Shown: piece after piece, positions 42,745 through 51,664 of the stretch
Layout of the letters: every line of letters starts with the position of its first letter
Position numbering within the stretch: the stretch's first letter is position 1
Made by a program: the position numbers and the translations under genes
NCBI GenBank assembly: GCA_910574635.1
Contig: CAJTCG010000002.1
Location: 248,001 to 312,000, forward strand
DNA length: 64,000 bases
Source of the DNA: Oscillospiraceae bacterium
GTDB taxonomy: Bacteria; Bacillota; Clostridia; Oscillospirales; Oscillospiraceae
Reading direction: 5' to 3'
Notes under the pieces: generated by a model
Database searches by the model: none
The model's input: the letters and a program-made list of their open reading frames with translations, nothing else
Told to the model about the DNA's origin: nothing

Positions 42745-43347
42745 ATGGAGAGTATCAAGAAGATTGGATTTCTCGCAATCCCGGCAATCGTCCTGGCGGT
42801 AATTATCTGGGGCATCACCTCCAGGCCTGCCCAGGCTGAGGAAACAGAGCCTGTCCAAGAAGCGATTGTGGAGGAAGAGGATGACGAGAGGTGGCACATC
42901 CCGGCAACCACTTACGCCGCCCTGGAGGAGCTGCCCCGCATCTCCTATGAGGTCCCGAAAGCTGAGAATGGAGCCAAGCGGTTCATGGACTACCGCACCA
43001 TCACGGATAAAACTACATCGCAGTGGGCCATTCAGCAGGATGCCGTGACAGATGAGTATGGCTTCCGCCGGTATGGAGACGCCTACTGTGTGGCTATGGG
43101 TACCTACTATGCCGAGACCTGCGGAGACGTCTTCGAAATCACCCTGGACTCCGGCCTCACCTTCTCGGCTCTGGTGTCCGATATCAAGCGGGACTGCGAC
43201 ACCGATGAGACGAACCGGCACCGGGAGGGCAACGTCGTGGAGTTCATCGTTGATAAGGACGCCATCCCGGAGGACGCCGCCGCAATGGGGGACATGTCCT
43301 ATGGCACGCCCATGCAGGGCAAAGTCGTATCCATCTACCGCGTATAA
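42745..43347 (+). CDS. Exported protein with a predicted barrel-like domain
   Basis: 200 residues: membrane anchor or signal (about 6-32, ending PAQAEE), an acidic spacer, then a domain at about 95-200 with YGFRRYGDAYCVAMGTYY, FEITLDSGLTFSALVSD and GNVVEFIVDKDAIP. This arrangement of Gly/Asp turns and hydrophobic strands resembles small double-psi barrel-type exported domains in Clostridia. Enzymatic activity unknown. First gene of a three-gene operon ending at the terminator at 43816. Confidence 0.75.
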   Translation: MESIKKIGFLAIPAIVLAVIIWGITSRPAQAEETEPVQEAIVEEEDDERWHIPATTYAALEELPRISYEVPKAENGAKRFMDYRTITDKTTSQWAIQQDAVTDEYGFRRYGDAYCVAMGTYYAETCGDVFEITLDSGLTFSALVSDIKRDCDTDETNRHREGNVVEFIVDKDAIPEDAAAMGDMSYGTPMQGKVVSIYRV

Positions 43348-43357
43348 GGAGGAAAGT

Positions 43358-43603
43358 ATGGCAAATCGTATCAAACCCAAGGAATACCAGATTTGGCTGG
43401 CTAACGTCAGCTATCACCCCGGCAACAAGGGCCACCAAACCGTTGTCCGGCTGCTTGGACACCCGGGCATGGCGGGTCCCGACAGTTCCCTGGTGGAGAA
43501 TCCCGACGAGTGGGTTTTTCACGACTTGGAGTCCGAGGACCATTCCCCGCAGTACACCAACTATATGGCGCAGTTCGAGCTGCTGCAATATATCCATGGC
43601 TAA
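43358..43603 (+). CDS. Small hypothetical protein (81 aa)
   Basis: Starts MANRIKPKEYQIWLANVSYH; AAGGAGG at 5 bases. Contains His/Asp-rich centre (LESEDHSPQYTNY). The beginning resembles type II PemK-like protein starts only superficially. Family not recognised; second gene of the operon. Confidence 0.7.
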   Translation: MANRIKPKEYQIWLANVSYHPGNKGHQTVVRLLGHPGMAGPDSSLVENPDEWVFHDLESEDHSPQYTNYMAQFELLQYIHG

Positions 43604-43615
43604 GGAGGTTGCATT

Positions 43616-43804
43616 ATGACCAAGGAAGAGAAGAAGAAAGAATTCCCGCCCGTTTCTATGGGTGTCTACCGCCAGTTGATTTTCGACGTGGCGATGGACA
43701 TGACCGGGGGAGGAGCGAAAGACCACCCCAATCGAGAATACGCTGATAGGCTCCTGGTTCTGGCCGATTGGCCAGTTCAGGAGCCCGGCGGGAAGATTAT
43801 CTAG
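43616..43804 (+). CDS. Small hypothetical protein (62 aa)
   Basis: Highly charged start (MTKEEKKKEFPP) then an amphipathic helix (GVYRQLIFDVAMDM). TAAGGAGG ribosome site overlaps the preceding stop. No recognised family. Confidence 0.65.
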   Translation: MTKEEKKKEFPPVSMGVYRQLIFDVAMDMTGGGAKDHPNREYADRLLVLADWPVQEPGGKII

Positions 43805-43815
43805 GTGCAGCGCAA

Positions 43816-43847
43816 AGCCCCTCCGCACAAGCGGAGGGGCCATTTCT
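43816..43847 (+). terminator. Terminator, bidirectional
   Basis: AGCCCCTCCGC/GCGGAGGGGC stem between convergent genes, tail CATTTCT. Confidence 0.8.
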
Positions 43848-44344
43848 TATTCGTAGCACTCAGCAACCCGGCAAACATCGTCTGCCGAAACTCCGTTCGC
43901 TTCCAGGAGTTCGCTGCAAATATCGGAGAGGTGCCGTTTCCCACCCACCGCGAGAGCGGCCAGAAAACCGGACATGCTGTCCGCATTGCAGGTAACCCCG
44001 ACCTTCTCCATGGCCTTTGTGGTGGAGACATCGGAAAGATGCTTCTCCCGATACCTGAGCTCCTCCGTAATGCAGAGGAAGCTGTAGACCTCTCCCGCTA
44101 GAGAGACAACAGCCCCAAGGCCGGTGATGCCGGATTCCGTAAACTCGGGGTCTTTCCGCATTTCCGCCTCAAACGCCTCAAGGTCCTCGTTCCAGACGGC
44201 ACTGTGGGCCATATACTGGTAGCAGGCGCTGCGGGCAATCTCAATGGGCATAATGGTGAGGCCCTCGCGTTCCAGGGCGGCATTCATAATGTCGTCAGTG
44301 AGAAGCTCTTCGGTCAGTTGGGGCATGGTATATTTGGGCAACAT
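43847..44344 (-). CDS. Hypothetical protein, paralog of 56713-57186
   Basis: 165 residues, helical. Shares the start MLPKY, the ALERE segment followed by a hydrophobic helix, and an AVGGK motif near the C-terminus with the protein at 56713, so these are diverged copies. AAAGGAG lies before the ATG. It may be co-transcribed with cca, 13 bp upstream. Confidence 0.75.
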   Translation of the reverse strand: MLPKYTMPQLTEELLTDDIMNAALEREGLTIMPIEIARSACYQYMAHSAVWNEDLEAFEAEMRKDPEFTESGITGLGAVVSLAGEVYSFLCITEELRYREKHLSDVSTTKAMEKVGVTCNADSMSGFLAALAVGGKRHLSDICSELLEANGVSADDVCRVAECYE

Positions 44345-44357
44345 ATATCTTCTCCTT

Positions 44358-45698
44358 TCACATGTTCCTGCTCAACTTGAGCAGGATTTCCTTTTCATTC
44401 AGCGATGGGTCCTCGATGACATTATCCAGGAGACTTTTCAGCTTCCGGCCAATTTCCGGGCCCGGCTTGATACCGGCAGCAATGAGGTCATGCCCGTTAA
44501 TCGCCAGGTCCTTGATGGAGAGGCAGGGCTTATCATTGACGATGGCCCACCCGATTTCTCGCAGCTTTTTTACCTTCTCCATGCGGCCAACAATCAAGTC
44601 CGAGGCCTGGGCGCAAATATCCGCAGTACGAATATCCATCAGCCTGAAAAACTGTTCAGAGCCAATCTGGCTAATCAGCCGCCGGACAGCTTTGGGTGTC
44701 GCTTCGATGCTCCGGTCATGGATGCCAACAAGTTCAGTGACTTTTGCGACAGTCTCGTTGTCAAACCGCAACCGCATTAGGATGCTTTCCGCAATTCCCT
44801 GACTCACTTTTCCATGTCCATGGAAGTGCCCAACTCCAGCCTCGTCTTCCTGGTAGCACTCCGGCTTCCCAATATCGTGGAGAAGCAGCGCAAGCCTCAC
44901 GAGCCAATCGGACTGAGGGGACAGGGCGACAGCGTAGGCGGTGTGTTCCCACACGTCGTACGGGTGGTAGGGGTTGTTCTGGACGAATCCAATGCAGGGG
45001 AGGATTTCCGGGATGACCTCCGCGAGGATGTCTCCATATTCCACAAGGACTTTGCGAGTGCTACCGCCCTGCAAGAGCGGAACCAGTTCCTTCTGCTTCC
45101 TTTCCTGGGAAACCTTCTTGAGCCCCTTCGCCTCACTTCTCATCGCGGCAAGAGTCGATACTTCGATTTCATAGCCGGTAACCGATGCGAAACGAACTGC
45201 CCGCAGGATGCGCAGGGCATCCTCCCGGAATCGCTTACCAGGGTCTCCGACGCAGCGAATGACACCCTTCCGCATATCCTCTTGTCCGCCAAAGGGGTCA
45301 ATCAACCCTGTGGTAGGGGAGAAGGCCATGGCATTCATCGTGAAATCCCGGCGGGACAAATCCGTGCAGAGGTCGCTGGTGAACTCCACCTTATCCGGGT
45401 GCCGGCCATCAGAGTACTCTCCGTCCTTCCGGAATGTCGTAACCTCGAAGCCTGCTCCGCCAATAACAACCATAACGGTTCCGTGCTGGAGGCCGGTGGG
45501 GAAGACCTTGTGGCCAAGCCCCTTAAAGATTTTGATGACTTCCTCCGGGTTCGCCTGGGTGCAGATATCCCAGTCGTGGGGTTCTTTTCCCAAACAGGTG
45601 TCCCGGACGCAGCCACCAACGATGTATGCCTCTTTGTCGCAGCTAACTAGGGCCCGCAGGATTTTGTTTGCCCCTTCGGGCATATTGATTCGCAACAT
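44358..45698 (-). CDS. cca: CCA-adding tRNA nucleotidyltransferase with HD domain
   Basis: 446 residues. Class II nucleotidyltransferase head: YIVGGCVRD, the metal-binding DWD in PHDWDICT, then RRDFTMNAMAF and RILRAVRFA; an HD phosphohydrolase domain follows (LLHDIGKP at about 255, with later His motifs). It adds or repairs CCA at tRNA 3' ends. The element carries tRNA genes, two of which lack an encoded CCA, which would make this enzyme useful. ATG45698 has GAAAGGAG; upstream frame extensions lack a ribosome site. Confidence 0.93.
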   Translation of the reverse strand: MLRINMPEGANKILRALVSCDKEAYIVGGCVRDTCLGKEPHDWDICTQANPEEVIKIFKGLGHKVFPTGLQHGTVMVVIGGAGFEVTTFRKDGEYSDGRHPDKVEFTSDLCTDLSRRDFTMNAMAFSPTTGLIDPFGGQEDMRKGVIRCVGDPGKRFREDALRILRAVRFASVTGYEIEVSTLAAMRSEAKGLKKVSQERKQKELVPLLQGGSTRKVLVEYGDILAEVIPEILPCIGFVQNNPYHPYDVWEHTAYAVALSPQSDWLVRLALLLHDIGKPECYQEDEAGVGHFHGHGKVSQGIAESILMRLRFDNETVAKVTELVGIHDRSIEATPKAVRRLISQIGSEQFFRLMDIRTADICAQASDLIVGRMEKVKKLREIGWAIVNDKPCLSIKDLAINGHDLIAAGIKPGPEIGRKLKSLLDNVIEDPSLNEKEILLKLSRNM

Positions 45699-45741
45699 AG
45701 TTTCTCCTTTCTGAATTCTCGCCCTGATGAAAATTTGGGGT

Positions 45742-45750
45742 ATTCTATGC
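45742..45750 (-). promoter_or_regulatory. GCATAGAAT promoter box
   Basis: 44 bp upstream of cca. Confidence 0.7.
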
Positions 45751-45788
45751 GGTTTCGCGAGTAATGATTCTAAGGCCGCCGAAACAAA

Positions 45789-45831
45789 CCCGCACCGCAA
45801 ACCCCTGAAACAAGAGGTGTTACGGTGCGGG
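45789..45831 (-). terminator. Terminator for the PilZ gene
   Basis: CCCGCACCGTAA/TTTGCGGTGCGGG hairpin followed, reading left, by TTTGTTTC. Confidence 0.65.
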
Positions 45832-45852
45832 TCGGTGATTGGATTTTGACGT

Positions 45853-46572
45853 TTAGCAGTGCGCATGCTCGGCAAGCCAATCCAGGTCCTCCCGCAGATA
45901 CTGTTTCTTCGCAAGAGGGAGCTCCTCGAACAGCAGCCCATATTCGTTGCGACTCTGCTTATCATATTCAACACGAACCACCTGGCACATGAATGAGATT
46001 TTGCCGGCCCGCTCATACAATTCTACTTGCAGCTTCAATGTCTGTCCTTCCGCATACACTTCATCTGAGTGGATTTTGGCCCCAGCCATGCTGATGTCAA
46101 TCAAATCACAGGGCTCCGGTTTCTTTGCCGAGTTTACCAACTCCGGCCGGTAGATGTTTGCTTTGCGATAAACAGAATACCGCGGACTCTCCCGCTGGTT
46201 CGTCCCAGTCATCAGGGCCAGGCTACCCAGCCTGATGTTTACCCGGTTGGATACGGTCACGATACCCGACAGGGAAAAGGGCAGGTTGTTCTCACCACTG
46301 CCCGTTACAGCCAACTTCTCTCCGTCCTCAAACAGAGGGAAGCTCAGCATTCCCACAGGCCGTACCAAATCCAGCTCCATGGTTGAAAAATTTCTCAGGC
46401 GAACACGGCAGAGGAATGTGCCATCCAGCTTTGTCAGCATGAGGATAGCGTCTTTATAGAGTCTGGGATACACCAACTTGGGCGTTTCATACGATTCATG
46501 AGTGCGAATTTTATCCGAACTTCTTTCAAACAACTTCATACACTTTGGCGCAATAGCCCACAATCTTAGCAC
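45853..46572 (-). CDS. PilZ-domain protein (c-di-GMP responsive)
   Basis: About 239 residues. An N-terminal YcgR-like beta domain (about 15-130) is followed by a PilZ domain: RESPRYSVYRKANI (RxxxR) and, later, DISMAGAKI (D/NxSxxG), the two c-di-GMP-binding signatures. It would read the host second messenger and adjust surface or transfer behaviour. Start is uncertain: GTG46572 is 10 bases from AAGGAGG, with another GTG nearer. Confidence 0.82.
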   Translation of the reverse strand: MLRLWAIAPKCMKLFERSSDKIRTHESYETPKLVYPRLYKDAILMLTKLDGTFLCRVRLRNFSTMELDLVRPVGMLSFPLFEDGEKLAVTGSGENNLPFSLSGIVTVSNRVNIRLGSLALMTGTNQRESPRYSVYRKANIYRPELVNSAKKPEPCDLIDISMAGAKIHSDEVYAEGQTLKLQVELYERAGKISFMCQVVRVEYDKQSRNEYGLLFEELPLAKKQYLREDLDWLAEHAHC

Positions 46573-46649
46573 ATGCGCCACCCCTCCTTTCTTTTCTCGC
46601 TGGATGATATGCACGAAATTTCTGCCCAATCGGTCAAAACAGGGCCCTC

Positions 46650-46706
46650 GATTGGCAAAAGAAGATTGGCTGCCGACTGCGGGGCAGGGGAGAGTGAGCC
46701 CGATAC
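46650..46706 (-). repeat. 57-bp interspersed repeat, copy 10
   Basis: Between divergent PilZ and ftsH genes; oriented toward the PilZ gene, ending in GCCAATCG rather than GCCAACC. Confidence 0.8.
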
Positions 46707-46732
46707 AGCCCGGAATCCTCTTCCAGCGGATT

Positions 46733-46741
46733 GCATAGGAT
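46733..46741 (+). promoter_or_regulatory. GCATAGGAT promoter box
   Basis: 55 bp upstream of ftsH. Confidence 0.7.
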
Positions 46742-46787
46742 AAGGCAAATTCAACTGGAAATTTTCTCAAAAAAGGAGATTTTGTAT

Positions 46788-48608
46788 ATGCAAAAACACA
46801 AAAAGAAACCCCGCCTCCTGGCAGGGGCAGTCGCTTTCATTCTGGGGGCGCTGTTGTTTATCCCGGCGGCGCTGGGTATCATTCTTCTTACGTCTCCCAA
46901 AGACGCAGGGACCGGCTCCTGGGAGACGCTCACAGAAGTCCGCAAAGCGGGCAGTGACCCCAGTATCCTGGTCTTTAAGAAGCAGGACCTTCTCCAATAT
47001 CAGCTGGCGAATCAGAAGTGGTACAGCTTGACCTTGGACGGACATTCCACACAGTACTTCTCCAACACCAGGAACATGGATGATGTCCGTACCTATATGC
47101 TCATGGCTGCCGGGGTCACACTCATGCTGCTGGGACCTGCTACCGCGGCCTCTGTTACCACCTTGAACGTCAAGAAGAAGGCTCCGGTTGCCATCCCTCC
47201 GGCACCCGTGGTTCCAAAGGCCCCCGTTCCGCTCAAGCAGGAACCGGCCCCGCTTCCAGAGCCGCCAAGTCAGCCCAAGGAGGAGGACCCCTACTTTGCT
47301 GGGGTCATTATGAAACCCGCTGCTGTTCAGGAAAAGACTGTCACCTTTAACAGCATTGCCGGGTACGCCGCCACCAAGCGGGATATGGAGTTCGTGGTGA
47401 AGTGCCTGCGAAGCCCCGACTTGCTGCGGCAGGTAGGGGCCAAGGTCCCCGCCGGAATCTTGCTTTATGGCCCGCCCGGAACGGGGAAGACACTGATGGC
47501 CAAAGCCATTGCCGGAACCGCCGGCGTTCGCTTCTACAGCGCTAATGCTTCCGAATTCATCCGCCGCTATGTCGGCGTGGGCGCGGAGAACGTTCAGGCA
47601 CTGTACCGGGAGGCCCGGGCAAATGCTCCCAGTATCGTCTTTATTGACGAGATTGACGCCATCGGAGGCGCCAGGGGAGGGGAGGGCGAGAATCAGGAAT
47701 ACCGCCAGACCCTGAACGCCCTACTGACTGAGATGGATGGCCTGTCCAAGGACAGCGGCGTCATGACCATCGCGGCAACCAACGATTTTGAGCATCTGGA
47801 CCCGGCTCTGATTCGCCCCGGCCGGTTCGATAGAAAAATCGCCGTGCCACTGCCTAACTATGACGACCGCCTGGAAATCATCAAGCTGTACGCCAGCCAG
47901 AGGAACGTATCCCCGCATGTATCCCTGGAGACTCTAGCCCGGGACACCTCCGGCCTTGCTGGGTCGGGTATCTCCACGCTTTTCAACGAAGCAGCCCTGC
48001 ACGCCGTCATGTGCAATCGCGGAGTCATCCTCCCGGAGGACATTGACGCCGCTTTAACCCAGATTGTAACAAACGGAGTGGAGGCCAAAACTGCCAATCC
48101 TGAGGAGCTGCGAACAAATGCCTATCATGAGGCCGGGCACACCGTTATCCTGCGACTGCTGGCCGGAATCGCCGTCTCCAAAGTTTCCATTGTCGGAAGC
48201 ACCTCCGGAGCCGCTGGAACCACCTTCTTTGCGGAGGACGAATCTACTACGCATTACACCACCAAGTACCTGCAGAACCGAATCGTTGCCGTCTACGGCG
48301 GCCGGGCCGCTGAGGAGTTGGTTTTCGGCAGGGAACAGGTGACTGCCGGGGCCCGCGACGACCTCAAAACGGCGACCCGCTGGATTAAGGAATACCTGCA
48401 GGGAGGCCTGGGTAGTAGCCTCCTGGACCCCGAGGTATTCGGCAGCATCCGCGGCTCGCAGGCCGAGGAGGCGAGAGCCCTGTCTGAAGAATTGTATCAG
48501 GAGGCCATGGACTTCCTGACCCGGCATCGGGACACCCTTGATAAGGTGGCAAATGCACTTCTCGAAAAGGAAACCGTTACCGAAGCAGAGCTTGAAGCGC
48601 TTCTATAA
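46788..48608 (+). CDS. ftsH: FtsH-like membrane AAA+ metalloprotease
   Basis: 606 residues. Two membrane segments (about 13-36 and 103-123) flank a short extracellular part. After a Pro-rich linker comes the AAA+ module: GPPGTGKT (about 225), VFIDEIDAIGG, and IRPGRFDRKI. The M41 protease part has the zinc motif HEAGH (about 447) and a later Asp. FtsH degrades membrane and unstable proteins; an element-borne copy may remodel host proteins or its own channel. The periplasmic part is shorter than in chromosomal FtsH. Terminator at 48612. Confidence 0.93.
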   Translation: MQKHKKKPRLLAGAVAFILGALLFIPAALGIILLTSPKDAGTGSWETLTEVRKAGSDPSILVFKKQDLLQYQLANQKWYSLTLDGHSTQYFSNTRNMDDVRTYMLMAAGVTLMLLGPATAASVTTLNVKKKAPVAIPPAPVVPKAPVPLKQEPAPLPEPPSQPKEEDPYFAGVIMKPAAVQEKTVTFNSIAGYAATKRDMEFVVKCLRSPDLLRQVGAKVPAGILLYGPPGTGKTLMAKAIAGTAGVRFYSANASEFIRRYVGVGAENVQALYREARANAPSIVFIDEIDAIGGARGGEGENQEYRQTLNALLTEMDGLSKDSGVMTIAATNDFEHLDPALIRPGRFDRKIAVPLPNYDDRLEIIKLYASQRNVSPHVSLETLARDTSGLAGSGISTLFNEAALHAVMCNRGVILPEDIDAALTQIVTNGVEAKTANPEELRTNAYHEAGHTVILRLLAGIAVSKVSIVGSTSGAAGTTFFAEDESTTHYTTKYLQNRIVAVYGGRAAEELVFGREQVTAGARDDLKTATRWIKEYLQGGLGSSLLDPEVFGSIRGSQAEEARALSEELYQEAMDFLTRHRDTLDKVANALLEKETVTEAELEALL

Positions 48609-48611
48609 AAC

Positions 48612-48643
48612 AGACCGCCTTTCCCAGCAGGGGAGGGCGGTCT
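48612..48643 (+). terminator. Terminator after ftsH
   Basis: AGACCGCC...GGCGGTCT hairpin and TTTC. Confidence 0.85.
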
Positions 48644-48664
48644 TTCATTGATTCCAGACACTTT

Positions 48665-48673
48665 GCATACCAC
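48665..48673 (+). promoter_or_regulatory. GCATACCAC promoter box, imperfect
   Basis: 56 bp upstream of GTG48721; last base deviates from GCATANNAT. Confidence 0.5.
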
Positions 48674-48720
48674 ATGCTTAACCCTATTTTTGGAAAATCA
48701 CTAACGAAAAGGAGAGACAT

Positions 48721-49557
48721 GTGGAAGCTGCAAGAAAAATATTTGAACCGGCCATACGCCCTTTGCCGAAGGGATGCGAGGTTGTGGATGTTTCCGACAA
48801 GATGCCTTCACTGGCGAGCTGCGACATGGGGCTGGGCATAACCCTGTTTCATCTTATCCGCACCGCTTTTGACAAAACCCGTTTTGCTGAATGTATTGAG
48901 ATGATTAACCGGCAGAAAGTTTCGGGTCTTGACGGTAAGCGGGGCAAACAGGATTTTCGGCAAATGATTCGGGACATGGGATTTGAATTCACAGGTGGCG
49001 AGCTAAACGAAGTTTTATCGTCCTTTGGCAACCCGCAGAGTAAAAATGCCCGCGTCTTTGCCGCCAAAGGCAGAAATGGAGACACTTGGATTGCTATCCA
49101 CGATGGATACCCGCTGGTTTCGTCAATCGTTACTTGTTACGAGAATAGGTATCCTTCGAGAAGAAACCACCTCCAGGCGCTGGAGGGCGTCTCTGAACTG
49201 GGCTCCCGGAACCGAATGCTGTACGCCTCACGCCTGTTCAGTCTGTACTATGACACCAGGAAAGTGGAGGAGGTGGCCTGGCAGACAATTGATACCCCGT
49301 ATAACCAGACCCAGGCGGAGACCGGAATCATTACACTCGGGCTTGCTGCGACGGAGCCTGGGCAGACGTTTGGAATCTGGCTCAATGACCAGATTCTGGT
49401 GTTGAGGAACAATTCCAAGAGCATGGGGCTTGCACCCGCTAAGCTGCGAGTTGGCAAGCTGAATCAGCCGCAGCTGACAGCGACGGCGCTGTCCCGGAAA
49501 TTTGACATGGATATTTCTATATTGCAGGAGCTGCGGCCCATTTTTCGCTGGCCGTAA
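48721..49557 (+). CDS. Hypothetical protein (278 aa)
   Basis: Soluble alpha/beta protein. Contains INRQKVSGLDGKRGKQDFRQ and a C-terminal beta-rich region (TFGIWLNDQILVLRNNSK). GTG start with AAAGGAGAG upstream. No family recognised; transcribed alone between terminators at 48612 and 49569. Confidence 0.75.
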   Translation: MEAARKIFEPAIRPLPKGCEVVDVSDKMPSLASCDMGLGITLFHLIRTAFDKTRFAECIEMINRQKVSGLDGKRGKQDFRQMIRDMGFEFTGGELNEVLSSFGNPQSKNARVFAAKGRNGDTWIAIHDGYPLVSSIVTCYENRYPSRRNHLQALEGVSELGSRNRMLYASRLFSLYYDTRKVEEVAWQTIDTPYNQTQAETGIITLGLAATEPGQTFGIWLNDQILVLRNNSKSMGLAPAKLRVGKLNQPQLTATALSRKFDMDISILQELRPIFRWP

Positions 49558-49568
49558 GCCGCACGAGA

Positions 49569-49600
49569 AATCCCCCAGACTGTATAGCCTGGGGGATTCT
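49569..49600 (+). terminator. Bidirectional terminator
   Basis: AATCCCCCAG/CTGGGGGATT stem between convergent genes. Confidence 0.8.
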
Positions 49601-49611
49601 GCATACAGGGG

Positions 49612-49863
49612 TCAATTGGTTTGGGGCTTTTGCTCTTCGACACCCATTAGTTCTTCTGGCGACATGCCAGTATATAAGGAAATGAGTCCCAGCGTGCTAA
49701 CCTTCGGATTCGAACAACCTTTTTCGATGGTCTTTACTGTTGAGACGCTAATCCCACAATTTTCTGCAAACTGTCTCTGGGTTTGCCCGGTCTTGGCCCT
49801 AAACGCCTTGAGATTCTTGGCCATTGAGCGCGACATGATTATATCTTGTTCATTGTGCCTCAT
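49612..49863 (-). CDS. XRE-family helix-turn-helix regulator
   Basis: 83 residues with one HTH_3 domain (about 14-70): LKAFRAKTGQTQRQFAENCG, SVSTVKTIEKG, then a third helix and LISLYTGMSPEEL. Such proteins bind operators as dimers and often control element copy number or transfer. Leftward and alone; the adjacent region 49864-50058 is AT-rich and contains a G8 run. Confidence 0.9.
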   Translation of the reverse strand: MRHNEQDIIMSRSMAKNLKAFRAKTGQTQRQFAENCGISVSTVKTIEKGCSNPKVSTLGLISLYTGMSPEELMGVEEQKPQTN

Positions 49864-50058
49864 TTTCCGTCCTCCAAATACTTGTCTCAGGATGTATTGC
49901 TCTCATGCCTATTATACCGAAGTAAGCCTGAAAAGTCCAGCCTATACATATGTGTTATGAAATCTATCTGCAGAGGGGGGGGGGAATTCCAGGATATATC
50001 TAATTGAACAAAATAAAGATTTTGTTTAATTTAGGGGAGAGGAAATTCCAAACCGACA

Positions 50059-50114
50059 GTATCGGGCCTCACGGAGACCGCCAGCCGGGCCGCCGTAATT
50101 CTTTTCTGCCAACC
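50059..50114 (+). repeat. 57-bp interspersed repeat, copy 11
   Basis: CAACC end is directly followed by the promoter box at 50116, the same arrangement as copy 9. Confidence 0.92.
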
Positions 50115-50115
50115 C

Positions 50116-50124
50116 GCATATTAT
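50116..50124 (+). promoter_or_regulatory. GCATATTAT promoter box
   Basis: 50 bp upstream of ATG50166. Confidence 0.7.
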
Positions 50125-50165
50125 CCCACAAACATCTTTCAGGAGAATTTTACAGGAGGCAGTTT

Positions 50166-50528
50166 ATGAAGTTTTATCCCTACAGCGACAACCGGCAGCA
50201 CCGTATTGTGGCCCGTGGTGATAACGTCTCGGATGTCATTGACAGGATGATTCGCGTCACGGCCAAGGTTACGGAACACTATGCCAGCGACATCGTGTAT
50301 ACCATCAACGACCTGCTGGCCGCCATTGACAACAAGAAGGACCTAGCGGTTGTGCTCAACTTCCGCGAGTGCGGCGTAACCACGTACAGCAAGGCTCAGC
50401 TTGAGTCGCCGGAGGTTCTCCGGTCCATGCTCTCTGGCGGTATCCAGCAGTGGTTGCTGACAGTCGGCTGGGATGGTGACATCCCCGAAACGTCTTTTCT
50501 TCGGATTAACATTTCCAGTAGCAACTAA
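50166..50528 (+). CDS. Hypothetical protein (120 aa)
   Basis: Begins MKFYPYSDNRQHRIVARGDN; central helix (VIDRMIRVTAKVTEHYASDI) and a C-terminal GWDGD turn. ACAGGAGG before the ATG. First of three closely spaced small genes (to 51275). No recognised family. Confidence 0.7.
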   Translation: MKFYPYSDNRQHRIVARGDNVSDVIDRMIRVTAKVTEHYASDIVYTINDLLAAIDNKKDLAVVLNFRECGVTTYSKAQLESPEVLRSMLSGGIQQWLLTVGWDGDIPETSFLRINISSSN

Positions 50529-50545
50529 AAACAGGAGGTATCAAT

Positions 50546-50788
50546 ATGTATCATCTCGAACTGGTCTATGGGTACGTCGAGAACGACGACTGCGGCATTT
50601 ACCACGCTTTTGAGGCTCTCGACCCGAACAGCAAAGACACTGACTACGAGGAGGTTGCCAAAGAGCTTGCCGAGATGCTGGATACGACCCCGGATGACTC
50701 GTGCTTCAACTGGGATGTCATGGATATCGCGCTGCCTGACTCCCTGGTTAAGGCGATTCAGGCCGATGCGGTAAACCCCAAGGAGTAA
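50546..50788 (+). CDS. Small acidic protein (80 aa)
   Basis: Very acidic (DYEEVAKELAEMLDTTPDD), AACAGGAGG ribosome site 18 bp after the previous stop. No recognised family; small acidic proteins on such elements sometimes mimic DNA, but nothing here proves it. Confidence 0.65.
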   Translation: MYHLELVYGYVENDDCGIYHAFEALDPNSKDTDYEEVAKELAEMLDTTPDDSCFNWDVMDIALPDSLVKAIQADAVNPKE

Positions 50789-50831
50789 GCAAGCAGCAAA
50801 AATTGAACAAAATTTTCAGGAGGATTTTATC

Positions 50832-51275
50832 ATGGATAGACCCAGCAGCTCCTATTTCGTGACCATCACTGGCAACGAGAACGACCTCGTTCTTGCCAAC
50901 CTCTATATGCAGGATTCCGGCATCGTCCCGGACTACCTTTCCCTCTCTGAGGACCAGGAGCCTGGCTCCCTCACCTATGAGGTTGAGGACGGAGCCATGC
51001 CGCAGTGGGGCGGCGTGGACGAGGTGTTTAGTGCCATGTCGCAGGAGTTCCCCTCCCTGCTCATTGAAATTAGCGAGCAGTGTGAGGAGCCCTACTTCCC
51101 TGCCCGGCTGCTCCGCTTTACCGGCGGTGCCCAGGAAACCCACCATGGGCGCGTTCTCGCGCCGGAAGACGTGGACCTTGAAACCGCGAGGTTCCTTGCC
51201 GGCATGCTGCAGGCAAATGGGATGGACGACGCGGCAGCCTTCATCCTAAAGGAGACGCCCGAGTACATGTTCTAA
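50832..51275 (+). CDS. Acidic hypothetical protein (147 aa)
   Basis: Soluble, strongly acidic (LSEDQEPGSLTYEVEDGAMP). TCAGGAGG ribosome site. The middle shows VDEVFSAMSQEFPSLLIEI, similar to antirestriction/DUF1281-like small proteins only in composition. Last gene before a strong terminator. Confidence 0.65.
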   Translation: MDRPSSSYFVTITGNENDLVLANLYMQDSGIVPDYLSLSEDQEPGSLTYEVEDGAMPQWGGVDEVFSAMSQEFPSLLIEISEQCEEPYFPARLLRFTGGAQETHHGRVLAPEDVDLETARFLAGMLQANGMDDAAAFILKETPEYMF

Positions 51276-51284
51276 GTCAAATCA

Positions 51285-51310
51285 GGCGGGCCCTTTGGGG
51301 CCCGCCCTTT
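51285..51310 (+). terminator. Terminator
   Basis: GGCGGGCCC/GGGCCCGCC stem with TTTG loop and CTTTC tail. Confidence 0.85.
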
Positions 51311-51328
51311 CGAAAGGAGGTGTTACTT

Positions 51329-51664
51329 TTGACAAGTACGCCAATTGTGTCAAAACACGCCGAAAAACGCACTAAAACGCGCCTCGGCATCAGCAAAAAG
51401 CTGGCAGACAAGAATGCCAAAAAGGCCATGGAGTTCGGCCTCACCCATGCTGAGACAAAGAACGGGCTGAAACGGTATCTGGATTCTTTGTATCTCTCAT
51501 ATGGCATAGCCAACAACATGCGAGTGTACCATCACCACGTCTACATTTTCAAAGGGGTGAAGTTGATTACTATCCTTCCTCTGCCCCAGAAGTTTGAGAA
51601 ACTGGCGGATGAGCTCCAGAGGAACAAGAAAGCCGCTATGGAAGGAGTCTGCAATGAAGCATAA
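51329..51664 (+). CDS. Small basic hypothetical protein (111 aa)
   Basis: Basic start (TPIVSKHAEKRTKTRLGISKK), then a region with YHHHVYIFKGVKLITILPLP. TTG51329 is chosen because AGGAGG lies 8 bases upstream. Overlaps the DUF1848 gene start by 11 bases, so the two are likely coupled. Family not recognised. Confidence 0.65.
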   Translation: MTSTPIVSKHAEKRTKTRLGISKKLADKNAKKAMEFGLTHAETKNGLKRYLDSLYLSYGIANNMRVYHHHVYIFKGVKLITILPLPQKFEKLADELQRNKKAAMEGVCNEA

